A DNA stretch of 8,071 nucleotides from a bacterium (GTDB taxonomy: Bacteria > Blakebacterota > Blakebacteria > Blakebacterales > Blakebacteraceae): contig JALGVQ010000132.1 of assembly GCA_025774615.1 (NCBI GenBank), positions 1 through 8,071 on the forward strand, read 5' to 3'. Below the pieces are notes generated by a model. The model was given only the letters and a program-made list of their open reading frames with translations. It ran no database searches and was not told the DNA's origin. Of the stretch, positions 1 through 7,052 are shown one piece after another (the stretch's first letter is position 1; each line of letters begins with the position of its first letter). The position numbers and the translations under genes were made by a program.

Positions 1-2241
1 ACCACGACGCACCACATGCCTGATGACCTGTCCCGCCTGCGCTCCAAGTGCGATCCGGATACCTATCTCACGTGTCTCCTGGGTGACCGAGTAAGCGATC
101 AGTCCGTAAAGACCGATGCTTGCCAGCAGGAGCGCCAGGACAGCGAATCCCGAGACAGCCCAGGCGATCAACCGTGAGGGCATAAGAGCAAAATCCATCT
201 GGTCATCCAGCGTCTGCATGCTTGAGATCGGGAGGGCCGGATCGAGGTCACGGATGATCTGACGGACCGGATCGAAGAGCGACGAGGGATCGCCGGTCGT
301 GGCAACATGCAAGGTCATATCCCCCCGGTAGTGCCGGTTGAAGGGACGGTAAAAATAGGGCTGAGGGTCTTCACCAATCGAGAAGTACCGTCCGGTAGGC
401 ACCACACCGATCACCACATACGGGGTTCCATCTTCCCCGCCGAGCCGGACGATCCTGTTGATCGGATCCTCCCCCGGCCAGTACCGATCGGTGAATTCCT
501 CATTGATGACCATGACCGGATCCGAATCCCCGTCATCATCCTCCACGAACCCCCTGCCCCTGGTAATCGGGATCCCCATCGCCTCGAAGTATCCAACGGT
601 CACGACATTGTGGCTGACCGAGGGCTGCGTTTCGAGCGGTGACTCCCACCCCTCTGGCCAGACCCAGGTGGACGTGTTCGACAGTGAGAGTGGTACGAGG
701 TCAGCGAACCCGACACCACTTACCGCCGGGTGATCCACCAGGCGTTGCTTCAGGTCACGGTAGAACGTCCTCCCTCGAGTCTCATCGTATCCTTGAAGAT
801 TGAGATCGATCGTAGCCACGATCTGGCCGCGAGGATCGAATCCGGGATAGATGTCCTGGATGGCACGCGCACTTCTCAGGACAACCCCGGCGCCGACCAG
901 GAGAGCAAGTGACATGGCCACCTGTCCGCCAACAAGGAGGCCTCTGAGCCGGTGGGTCCGCTTCTCCACCGTGGTCCTCCCTGTTCTGAGCGCCGAAAGT
1001 AGATTACCACCAGAAACTTCCAGGGCGGGCATGATGCCGAAGATCAGCCCGACAAGCAGCGAAATCAGCGGAACGAACCAGAGGGTTGACCAGTTGAAAC
1101 CGGTAGCGAACTCCAGCGGGATGTCCATCTGGGGTTGAGCGCCTTCGGTAAGTGGACCGACGAGTTGTGCCAGCAGGATGCCGACGATCCCGGCTATGAG
1201 CGCAAGAAGGACACTCTCGACCAGCACCTGACTGATGAGTCTTTTCCGATCGGCACCGAGGGCCAGTCGTACTCCCATCTCCTTCCTTCGTGCCATGGCC
1301 CGGGCCAGGTGTAGTCCTGCCACATTCGCGCAGGTGAGCAGAAGCAGAAGTCCGACCACAATGGAGAGCATGATCAGAACCGCCTGGAACTGCGGGCGCA
1401 TCACCGGATGGACATTCGACTTCCGCTCCGAGATGACAACCGCGCTCTTCCCGACATTCTCCTCAGGCCAGGTCTCTCTGAGACCGGCCATGAGGGCGTC
1501 GACCTCAGCCTGGGCCTGCTCGATCGTGACCCCGTCTTTCAGACGGGCTGTGAGGTTCTGCAGCCAGTGGTTGCCACGACTCTCGAAGGGATCCCAGGCC
1601 GGCATGGCCTGCTCGTGCATCATCATCGGAACGTAGAGATCGGCGACCAGGCCGGTCATCCCGCCGCTGAAGCCTTCCTCGACCACCCCGATCACCGTGA
1701 AGGGATGTCCGTTCAGAAGAACATCTGAATCGATGATCTCCGGATCGCCCCCGAACCGGCCTCGCCAGAGTCGCCAGGAAACGATCAGTACCGGATGGGT
1801 ACCCGGAGTGGCGTCCTCATCGGGAGCAAAGGTCCTGCCCAGTGCCATATCGATCCCGAGTGTTGAAAAATAATTACCCGTCACCATCTGTCCCCAGGTG
1901 CGTTGAGCCTCCTCACCTCTTGCCAGATTGAACGGCTGGATCGACTCGGTCGCGACACTCTCGAATGACTCGGTCTGATTGCGCACATCCAGGTAGTCGG
2001 GCCAGGAGAACGATGAATAGTCCGCGAACTGCTCCTCACTCTGCCACCGCGTGTAAATCCGTACGATCCGTTCCGGATCGTGTATCTCCGAATGGGGAGC
2101 AAGCATGCCCCGGGAAATGTCGAAGATAGCGGTGTTCGCCCCGATCCCCAGACCGAGGCACACTATGATGGCGATGGCGAGACCGGGATTCTTCCGCATC
2201 TGACGAAAGGCGAAACGGATGTCTCCTGCGAAGGCGTTCAC
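1..2241 (-). CDS. Duplicated MacB/FtsX-type ABC permease (ADOP-like), no prefix domain, C-terminus cut by window edge
   Basis: I translated 747 uninterrupted codons by hand; the stop lies beyond position 1. Two tandem MacB periplasmic-core plus FtsX units are visible. TM1 is near residues 20-42, followed by a large extracytoplasmic domain. TM2-TM4 lie near 286-308, 339-360 and 387-407. TM5 near 431-455 opens the second unit, with another extracytoplasmic domain and TM6 near 690-716. Conserved FtsX marks are ARRKEMGVRLALGADRKRL (316-334) and TREIGIRIALGA (723-734). Compared with the 901-residue neighbour, about 70 residues are missing, including the last two helices. Unlike that neighbour it has no cytoplasmic prefix and begins directly with RFAFRQMRKNPG. 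The chosen start is the GTG at 2241, with AAGGGAG at 2250-2256 and an 8-nt spacer; the GTG at 2247 is only 2 nt from that site. It is a membrane protein of the orphan permease family. The substrate is unknown, and roles such as lipoprotein or peptide export or cell-envelope maintenance are only possibilities. Confidence 0.93.
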   Translation of the reverse strand, partial: MNAFAGDIRFAFRQMRKNPGLAIAIIVCLGLGIGANTAIFDISRGMLAPHSEIHDPERIVRIYTRWQSEEQFADYSSFSWPDYLDVRNQTESFESVATESIQPFNLARGEEAQRTWGQMVTGNYFSTLGIDMALGRTFAPDEDATPGTHPVLIVSWRLWRGRFGGDPEIIDSDVLLNGHPFTVIGVVEEGFSGGMTGLVADLYVPMMMHEQAMPAWDPFESRGNHWLQNLTARLKDGVTIEQAQAEVDALMAGLRETWPEENVGKSAVVISERKSNVHPVMRPQFQAVLIMLSIVVGLLLLLTCANVAGLHLARAMARRKEMGVRLALGADRKRLISQVLVESVLLALIAGIVGILLAQLVGPLTEGAQPQMDIPLEFATGFNWSTLWFVPLISLLVGLIFGIMPALEVSGGNLLSALRTGRTTVEKRTHRLRGLLVGGQVAMSLALLVGAGVVLRSARAIQDIYPGFDPRGQIVATIDLNLQGYDETRGRTFYRDLKQRLVDHPAVSGVGFADLVPLSLSNTSTWVWPEGWESPLETQPSVSHNVVTVGYFEAMGIPITRGRGFVEDDDGDSDPVMVINEEFTDRYWPGEDPINRIVRLGGEDGTPYVVIGVVPTGRYFSIGEDPQPYFYRPFNRHYRGDMTLHVATTGDPSSLFDPVRQIIRDLDPALPISSMQTLDDQMDFALMPSRLIAWAVSGFAVLALLLASIGLYGLIAYSVTQETREIGIRIALGAQAGQVIRHVVRRG

Positions 2242-2249
2242 TGTCACTG

Positions 2250-2256
2250 CTCCCTT
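2250..2256 (-). promoter_or_regulatory. Ribosome binding site deciding a GTG start
   Basis: On the minus strand the bases read AAGGGAG. They lie 8 nt before the GTG at 2241 and only 2 nt before the in-frame GTG at 2247. The spacing favours the inner GTG as the start of the prefix-less permease. No in-frame ATG gives a better alternative: the first ATG in the frame is codon 15, inside the conserved RQMRKNPG segment before TM1. Confidence 0.6.
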
Positions 2257-2331
2257 GATTCGGTCAGAAATTTTAGAGAAAGCGATGTTATTAGCATCCA
2301 CCGGTTTCCAGGTGGAGTCGAGTGGGAAAGC

Positions 2332-2351
2332 ATGAGGGGATCTCTCCTCAT
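2332..2351. repeat. 20-bp near-perfect palindrome upstream of the prefix-less permease
   Basis: The plus strand reads ATGAGGGGATCTCTCCTCAT. Eight of nine position pairs are complementary and one inner pair (G/T) is mismatched, with TC at the centre. It lies 91-110 nt upstream of the GTG at 2241. It could be a dimeric-repressor operator or an RNA hairpin. On the minus strand it is followed by GCTTTCCC, too poor in T to be a good terminator. Confidence 0.45.
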
Positions 2352-2475
2352 CCTCATATAACACGCAGGATCGGAATAATTGTTACCGGCAGCACTTCCG
2401 GTATGACCTGACGCATATTTCCTGATGATCCCGATAGTAGAGCCTGTCACCTATCGGCATCATTCCCGGATATCC

Positions 2476-5181
2476 CTATTCGTACCGAAGCGTTTTCATC
2501 GGATCGAGTTTCGCCGCACGCAGAGCCGGGAAGTAACTGGCCATGATCGTGATGGCGAAAAATAATACCGCTACTCCTATGAATGAGATCGGGTCGAGTG
2601 TTGATACACCCATCAACATCTTCGACAACAACCGCGAAACAAGGCCCCCGATGGCACAACCGACGACAATACCGATGAGAATGAGTCGTATACCCTGCCG
2701 CAGGACCATCATGATGACCTGGCTCTTGCCTGCTCCCATGGCCATCCGGATGCCCACCTCCCGTGTACGGAGCGACACCGAGAACGCGATGGTACCGTAG
2801 AGTCCGATACTGGCCATGATCATGGCCAGAACACCGAAGGTCGACAGCAGGACCGCAGCGGTGCGATCGACGAATGTCACGATATCGAGATGTTCTTCCA
2901 TGGTCCGGGCATCGAAGACCGGAACACTGCTGTCCAGGGAAGCGAGTTCCTGACGGAACAATTCAGGTAACGCAACGGGACTCCCCGAGGTCCTGGCTAT
3001 CATGACCGTGGTCATGGTGTAACGACCGGTAAAGGGGATATAGATGAACGGTTCGTCCGGCTCACGAGGTGACTTGAAGGTCGCATTAGTGACCACTCCG
3101 ATCACCTCGACCGACCTCTCTGATCCCTCTTTACCGACCAGCAGTGACTGACCGACCGCGGGGGCGGGGGCGTTCCCCCAGAGGAGTTCCGCCAGAGCCT
3201 CGTTGACGATGACAACGGTGGGAGATGAACCGGGAGCGAAGATCGGAAACGTTTCTCCCCGGATCACACGGATTCCCATGGCCTCGAAGAAGTCCGGTGA
3301 GACCGATGCATACTGGATTGCCGGATTCTCCTCTTCCTTCCCCTCGACCACGGTCACTTCGGGAAGACGTACTCGTATCTGCGTACCTGCCCCGAAGAGA
3401 CCGAACGGGATCCGGCTGGCAAGAGCGACCGATTCGACCTCGGGATGGGTCAGCATCCTTTCCCGATATCTCTCAAGGAACACCGCGGCCGATTCCTCGT
3501 CCGAGTAACCACCGAGCGCCACATCCACCGCTGCGATCGCCTGGTGCTCAGACTCAAACCCGAAATCCATATTCTTCCGGTAGCCGAGGCTCCTCAGGAA
3601 GAGGACTGCTCCGATAAGCAGAACGATCGAGACCGTGACCTGGGCGATTATGAATGTATTCCTCAACCTGAAGCTCTGCCGGCTCACGGTCGAGGTCCCG
3701 GAAGCATCATTGAGCGCGGTGACAAGGTCGGGCTTCGATGACTGGATCGCCGGGATGAGGCCGATCAGGAGACCTGTCATGATGGAGAGGATCAGGGCGA
3801 AGGCCAGCACGGTACCATCGATGTTAAAATCGAGACCGAGTGCGAACGGGAGCGGTATACGGTAGGAAGCAATCGCGCTGGCCAATCCGGCGGCAACCAC
3901 GATACCGAGGACCCCACCGATGAGACCGAGCAGGGCATTCTCGGTCAGTAACTGGGCGATCAGCCGCTTCCTGCCGACACCGAGAGCGATCCGGACGGTG
4001 ATCTCCTTGCGCCGGGAGATCGCTCGCATCAGCAGGAAGCCCGCCAGGTTCGAACAGGCCACCAGCAGTACGAGCACGACGATCACCATCAGGAAACCTG
4101 ACAGGGGCAGGAGAGCCTTGTCCATCAGTGGATCCATCCTGACCTCACTCGACGGCATTACGGTGAGGCTCATCCCTTCGTTGGTATCGGGGTACTGTTC
4201 CGCCAGGCCCATTGCGACGACACCGAGGGCTGATCTTGCCTGTTCGATCGACACCCCTGCCTTCATACGCCCGAAGATGTTACACTCGCGATTACCGCGG
4301 TCATCCATGTAGGCGTAGGCTGAGTTGATGAGGGAGGCCGTGCCCCATGACACCCAGTATTCAGTGACCACCCCTACAAAGACACCCTTGAATCCGGGGG
4401 GACCGACGCCCACCACGGTGACCGGATAGCCATTGAGCTTCAGGGTCTTCCCGACGATGTCGGGATCACCACCATGCCGCTCCTTCCAGGAGGTATAGCT
4501 GACCATGACTACCGATTGAGCGACTCCCGGCACGTCTTCATCCGGCAGGAATGAGCGACCGAGATGCGGGATGATTTCCAGCGCGGGGAAGAGCCCGGCC
4601 GAGAAGATGTCGCAGAGGACCGTTTCGGCGCCCTGCTCGGTGACGAGACTGAAGGGGAAGATATCACTGGTGGCACCCATCGCCGTGAAGAGGTCGGTTC
4701 CCTCGCTCAGGGAGAGATAATCGGGATAGGAGTTCCAGCGGGGTTTCCCATCATCGTAATCGTTGGTGTATATCCGGATCACCTGAGGGGAGTCATCACC
4801 GTAGATCGGCGCGAACAGCAGGGAGTTGACGATGCTGAACATCGCGGTTGTGGCACCTATCCCCAGCGCGATGATGACAACCGCCAGGAGCGAGAACCCG
4901 GGGCTTTTCCGGAGGATGCGCCAGGCATAGCGCAGGTTCTGACCGAAGTTGATCAGGAAGCGGACACCCTGTTCATCACGGGTCTGTTCTTTCCGGCGCT
5001 CAATTCCACCAAATTCGGCATGAGCTGTGCGATGCGCTTCCTCAGGACTCATTCCCCGCTTGATGTTCCGCTCGACCGCCTGTTCAAGATGAAAACGGAA
5101 CTCTTCCTCCATCTCATCTTCAACCGTTTTACGACGGAAGAGAGCCCGGAACCGTTCCCGCATACTTCTCAGGACCGTCAT
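2476..5181 (-). CDS. ADOP-family duplicated ABC permease with N-terminal permease prefix domain
   Basis: A 901-residue inner-membrane protein. Residues 5-72 form a charged cytoplasmic helical prefix (RERFRALFRRKTVEDEMEEE... and GMSPEEAHRTAHAEFGG), the 'permease prefix domain 1' found on permeases linked to PadR genes. Two MacB-core plus FtsX units follow. TM1 is at about 96-121, with an extracytoplasmic domain to about 357. TM2-TM4 are at about 358-386, 410-436 and 458-480, and TM5 at about 508-530. A second extracytoplasmic domain precedes TM6-TM8 at about 776-802, 827-853 and 864-886. FtsX-type signatures are SRRKEITVRIALGVGRKRL (389-407) and TREVGIRMAMGAG (806-818); the end is ALRAAKLDPMKTLRYE. 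An ATG 16 codons upstream (5229) is open, but the start at 5181 has GGAGGT 8 nt before it and avoids a 44-bp overlap with padR. No MacB/LolD ATPase is adjacent, hence 'orphan'. Substrate and energy source are unknown. Confidence 0.95.
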   Translation of the reverse strand: MTVLRSMRERFRALFRRKTVEDEMEEEFRFHLEQAVERNIKRGMSPEEAHRTAHAEFGGIERRKEQTRDEQGVRFLINFGQNLRYAWRILRKSPGFSLLAVVIIALGIGATTAMFSIVNSLLFAPIYGDDSPQVIRIYTNDYDDGKPRWNSYPDYLSLSEGTDLFTAMGATSDIFPFSLVTEQGAETVLCDIFSAGLFPALEIIPHLGRSFLPDEDVPGVAQSVVMVSYTSWKERHGGDPDIVGKTLKLNGYPVTVVGVGPPGFKGVFVGVVTEYWVSWGTASLINSAYAYMDDRGNRECNIFGRMKAGVSIEQARSALGVVAMGLAEQYPDTNEGMSLTVMPSSEVRMDPLMDKALLPLSGFLMVIVVLVLLVACSNLAGFLLMRAISRRKEITVRIALGVGRKRLIAQLLTENALLGLIGGVLGIVVAAGLASAIASYRIPLPFALGLDFNIDGTVLAFALILSIMTGLLIGLIPAIQSSKPDLVTALNDASGTSTVSRQSFRLRNTFIIAQVTVSIVLLIGAVLFLRSLGYRKNMDFGFESEHQAIAAVDVALGGYSDEESAAVFLERYRERMLTHPEVESVALASRIPFGLFGAGTQIRVRLPEVTVVEGKEEENPAIQYASVSPDFFEAMGIRVIRGETFPIFAPGSSPTVVIVNEALAELLWGNAPAPAVGQSLLVGKEGSERSVEVIGVVTNATFKSPREPDEPFIYIPFTGRYTMTTVMIARTSGSPVALPELFRQELASLDSSVPVFDARTMEEHLDIVTFVDRTAAVLLSTFGVLAMIMASIGLYGTIAFSVSLRTREVGIRMAMGAGKSQVIMMVLRQGIRLILIGIVVGCAIGGLVSRLLSKMLMGVSTLDPISFIGVAVLFFAITIMASYFPALRAAKLDPMKTLRYE

Positions 5182-5185
5182 CAGA

Positions 5186-5530
5186 TCACACCTCCAGTGG
5201 GGAGACGGTGAGGATGCGGTTGACTGCACCGGTAACCCTCCCCCACTCCTCTACTTCCTGCTTCAACTGCTTTTTACCTGCCCGGGTGATCTCGTAGTAT
5301 TTCGCGCGTCGGTTATTCTCCGACATCCGCCACTCTGAAGTGATTAATCCCTTCCGCTTCAATCGCTGGAGCGCCGGGTAGAGAGATCCCTGATTGATCT
5401 GGAATACTCCCTGGGAAATCTGTTCGATCCGCAGGGACAACCCCCATCCGTGCATCGGCTCCAGGGCAAGGGTTTTCAGGGCAAGCATATCAAGAGTACC
5501 CAGCAGCAGTTCTGATTTATGGTTCGGCAT
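5186..5530 (-). CDS. PadR-family winged-helix transcriptional regulator
   Basis: A 114-residue cytoplasmic DNA-binding protein, the usual length of the short PadR subfamily. Residues 6-40 (ELLLGTLDMLALKTLALEP, then HGWGLSLRIEQISQ) and 43-55 (FQINQGSLYPALQ) form the helix-turn-helix core. The sequence LKRKGLITSEW followed by ENNRRAKYYEITRAGKKQL (57-89) gives recognition, wing and the hallmark RRAKYYEIT strand. Residues 90-108 form the C-terminal dimerisation helix (QEVEEWGRVTGAVNRIL). The ATG at 5530 has GGGGA about 6 nt upstream. The gene ends 4 nt before a duplicated permease, an arrangement typical of the acidobacterial PadR/ADOP pairs. PadR proteins usually repress their own operon and are released by a small ligand. 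The inverted repeat 23-80 nt upstream is a plausible operator. The ligand is unknown. Confidence 0.95.
   Translation of the reverse strand: MPNHKSELLLGTLDMLALKTLALEPMHGWGLSLRIEQISQGVFQINQGSLYPALQRLKRKGLITSEWRMSENNRRAKYYEITRAGKKQLKQEVEEWGRVTGAVNRILTVSPLEV
5190..5195 (-). promoter_or_regulatory. Strong Shine-Dalgarno inside the end of padR, fixing the permease start
   Basis: The minus strand reads GGAGGT, 8 nt before the ATG at 5181. It lies within the last sense codons of the PadR gene (Leu-Glu-Val). A ribosome terminating at 5186 therefore sits on the start region of the permease, which implies translational coupling and one shared transcript. Confidence 0.8.
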
Positions 5531-5552
5531 GGTTCATCCCCGGTTCGGTTTC

Positions 5553-5610
5553 TCCTTTAGACGGTCAACAGGGAATAAAGGTTTCATCTTTCTTTTGACG
5601 TTCTAAAGGA
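5553..5610. promoter_or_regulatory. Interrupted inverted repeat upstream of padR, candidate operator
   Basis: The left arm is TCCTTTAGACGGTCAA (5553-5568) and the right arm is TTGACGTTCTAAAGGA (5595-5610). They match as inverted copies at 14 of 16 positions and are separated by 26 bp. Equivalent arm positions are 42 bp apart, close to four helical turns, so two regulator dimers could sit on the same face of the DNA. The element starts 23 bp upstream of the padR ATG, in the expected promoter region. It does not show the ATGT/ACAT half-sites described for classical PadR/LmrR operators. In RNA it could also form a long leader hairpin. Operator function is inference. Confidence 0.5.
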
Positions 5611-5650
5611 AGAGTCTGGATGCGGCCTGGAGACATCTCAGATACTATGG

Positions 5651-5690
5651 AAAAAATTCGAGCTCCGGGCGGCCGCTCAGGCGGATCGAA
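5651..5690 (-). terminator. Candidate Rho-independent terminator of the ABC-2 exporter operon
   Basis: On the minus strand the arm TTCGATCCG (5690-5682) can pair with CGGA plus TCGAA (5667-5657, with a 2-nt GC bulge), and TTTTTT (5656-5651) follows immediately. It lies 46-85 nt after the stop of the ABC-2 permease and before padR, as expected for the end of that operon. The GC-rich loop contains alternative short pairings, so the exact fold is uncertain. Confidence 0.5.
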
Positions 5691-5735
5691 CCTGCCGGGC
5701 ACCGGAACATCTATTCCGATGCCTGGTTCATCACC

Positions 5736-7052
5736 TCAGCCCTTGATAGCCCATCTGACGAAGTGCTTCAGTTTCGGTGGGGTACCCTGCATCAGGATCG
5801 CAACCCGGAATATCCGACCTCCGATCCAGATCAGGAGGAGGGTGAAGAGGATAGCTCCCACCAATCCCACCCATGGCTGCCAGGCCGGAACCCCGCCCGG
5901 GGTAGCCTGCCTGAGCATCATCAGGAGGGGAGTGAAGGGCGGAAAGAGAGATATCGCGGTCGAGAAAGTGCTCTCCGGATTCTGGATCACCGGCATCATG
6001 ATGAACATCGGCAGCATCATCGGCACCATGGCCGGGAAAGTGATCGACTGGGCTTCAGCCAGATCGTTACAGGCTGAGCCGAGTGCTGCCAGGAGCGCAC
6101 CGTACATGAAGATCGAGATGATGATATAGACGAAGAACCAGGGAAGCAGGTGGTACGGGACATACTCGCCTACCCCCAGCTGGGGCAGGCCGATGACCGC
6201 AACCAGCACATAGAATGTGGCGGCCGTCAGGGAGACGCTTACTCCGCCGATGAGCTTGCCCATCATGAAATCGAACGGCTTCACCGAACCGATGATGACT
6301 TCGGCGATGCGCATCGATTTCTCTTCCATGACCGCCTGAAGCTGAGGCATGGCTCCCATCATCATCATGAGGAAGAGCAGCATCATCATGATGATCGGGA
6401 CGAGGATCGCATCGAGTTCAGAAGTGCGCTGAGCACCTCCGATCTCACCAGTCTCGATATCTTCTGTCACCAGCCCGAGTGCAAGCGGATTCACCCAGTC
6501 GAAGAGATCGCCGAACGACTCCTCATCGATCCCGGCCTCGATGACTCTCAATCGTCGGAGGTGGTTGTTTATGGCATTCCCCAACCAGCCCCTGACCGGA
6601 TCGATGGCGGCACTTTCCGCATAATAAGCGATGCTGTCCGGTTGCCCATCGGCCCACTGGTGAAGGATCCCCTCAGAAATCACCACGAAGCCATGGAGGT
6701 CATCACTCCGGATCCGGTCGGAGAGCTCGAGGCTCAGCACTTTCGGATCACTGTCAGCCGGGTCCACTATCTCGATCAGGTGGGCAGGCCTCACCTTTCG
6801 ACCAGTTTCCTCCTCATACACTACCGAGTTGTTATAGGCATCAGCGGCCTCCAGCACCACATCTGTCACCAATCCCGAATAGTCGACCACCGCTATCAGT
6901 TTATCCCGGGTGTCGACCTTGTCCTCCAGGAGCGCGAAGGCGATTCCACTGCCACTCATGAAGATGGGCGCAACCAGCAGGCCTATCACGAAACCCTTGG
7001 TCCTGACCTGGGCCAGATACTCCCGTTTAGCCACTTTCAGTGCTTTACTCAT
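5736..7052 (-). CDS. ABC-2 type exporter permease, NatB-like
   Basis: A 438-residue inner-membrane protein of the NatB/ABC2_membrane_3 type. The N-terminal KREYLAQVRTKGF coupling helix leads into TM1 at about 20-41. An extracytoplasmic domain of about 170 residues follows, with the family-typical stretches KLIAVVDYSGL (51-61) and HGFVVISEGI (120-129). TM2-TM6 lie at about 213-236, 264-288, 302-326, 336-356 and 394-419. The conserved cytoplasmic motif between TM2 and TM3, VMEEKSMRIAEVIIGSVKPF (241-260), is the clearest family mark. It starts inside the stop of the ATPase gene (ATGA overlap), with AGGGGG about 6 nt upstream that encodes the last Gly-Gly of the ATPase, so the two are translationally coupled. 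TM2 is unusually rich in methionine (IMMMLLFLMMMMGAM). Bacillus NatAB exports sodium; that substrate cannot be assumed here. Confidence 0.93.
   Translation of the reverse strand: MSKALKVAKREYLAQVRTKGFVIGLLVAPIFMSGSGIAFALLEDKVDTRDKLIAVVDYSGLVTDVVLEAADAYNNSVVYEEETGRKVRPAHLIEIVDPADSDPKVLSLELSDRIRSDDLHGFVVISEGILHQWADGQPDSIAYYAESAAIDPVRGWLGNAINNHLRRLRVIEAGIDEESFGDLFDWVNPLALGLVTEDIETGEIGGAQRTSELDAILVPIIMMMLLFLMMMMGAMPQLQAVMEEKSMRIAEVIIGSVKPFDFMMGKLIGGVSVSLTAATFYVLVAVIGLPQLGVGEYVPYHLLPWFFVYIIISIFMYGALLAALGSACNDLAEAQSITFPAMVPMMLPMFIMMPVIQNPESTFSTAISLFPPFTPLLMMLRQATPGGVPAWQPWVGLVGAILFTLLLIWIGGRIFRVAILMQGTPPKLKHFVRWAIKG

Larger units (their letters stand above)
2242..2475. other. 234-bp intergenic region between the two large permeases
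   Basis: No convincing gene is present. The longest minus-strand frame (about 68 codons from a GTG near 2450) has no ribosome binding site and an unremarkable composition. The region holds a small hairpin at 2297-2316 (TCCACC, 8-nt loop, GGTGGA) and a 20-bp near-palindrome at 2332-2351, listed separately. Neither is followed by a proper T-tract on the minus strand, so I do not call a terminator for the upstream permease. The length, the AT-rich patch around 2350-2385 and the independent ribosome binding site suggest that the downstream permease may have its own promoter. I could not identify convincing -35 and -10 boxes. Confidence 0.6.
5531..5735. other. 205-bp intergenic region between exporter operon and padR
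   Basis: No gene is supported here. The region divides into a terminator-like half (5651-5690) and a padR-control half (5553-5610). The AT-rich stretch between the inverted-repeat arms (about 5569-5594) is the most likely place for the padR promoter, but I see no clear -35/-10 pair. Confidence 0.6.

Noticed and set aside
1-3. Possible truncation or pseudogene of the second permease
   Set aside because: The frame is open to the very first base with conserved FtsX motifs intact; the missing end is only the window boundary.
2297-2316. Hairpin TCCACC-N8-GGTGGA as a terminator for the first permease
   Set aside because: The stem is only 6 bp, lies 160 nt after the stop, and is not followed by a T-run on the minus strand.
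2244-2450. A 68-codon minus-strand frame in the gap between the permeases
   Set aside because: It starts at a GTG with no Shine-Dalgarno, has low-complexity unrecognisable content, and is out of frame with the downstream permease.
4564-5211. A 215-codon plus-strand open frame opposite the first permease
   Set aside because: It is a mirror of the permease coding frame in GC-rich DNA, with no ribosome binding site and no family features.
5651-5685. Polylinker-like string (AATTCGAGCTC and GCGGCCGC close together)
   Set aside because: It resembles cloning sites, but no vector sequence flanks it, and it fits a GC-rich terminator hairpin with a T-tract in the expected place.
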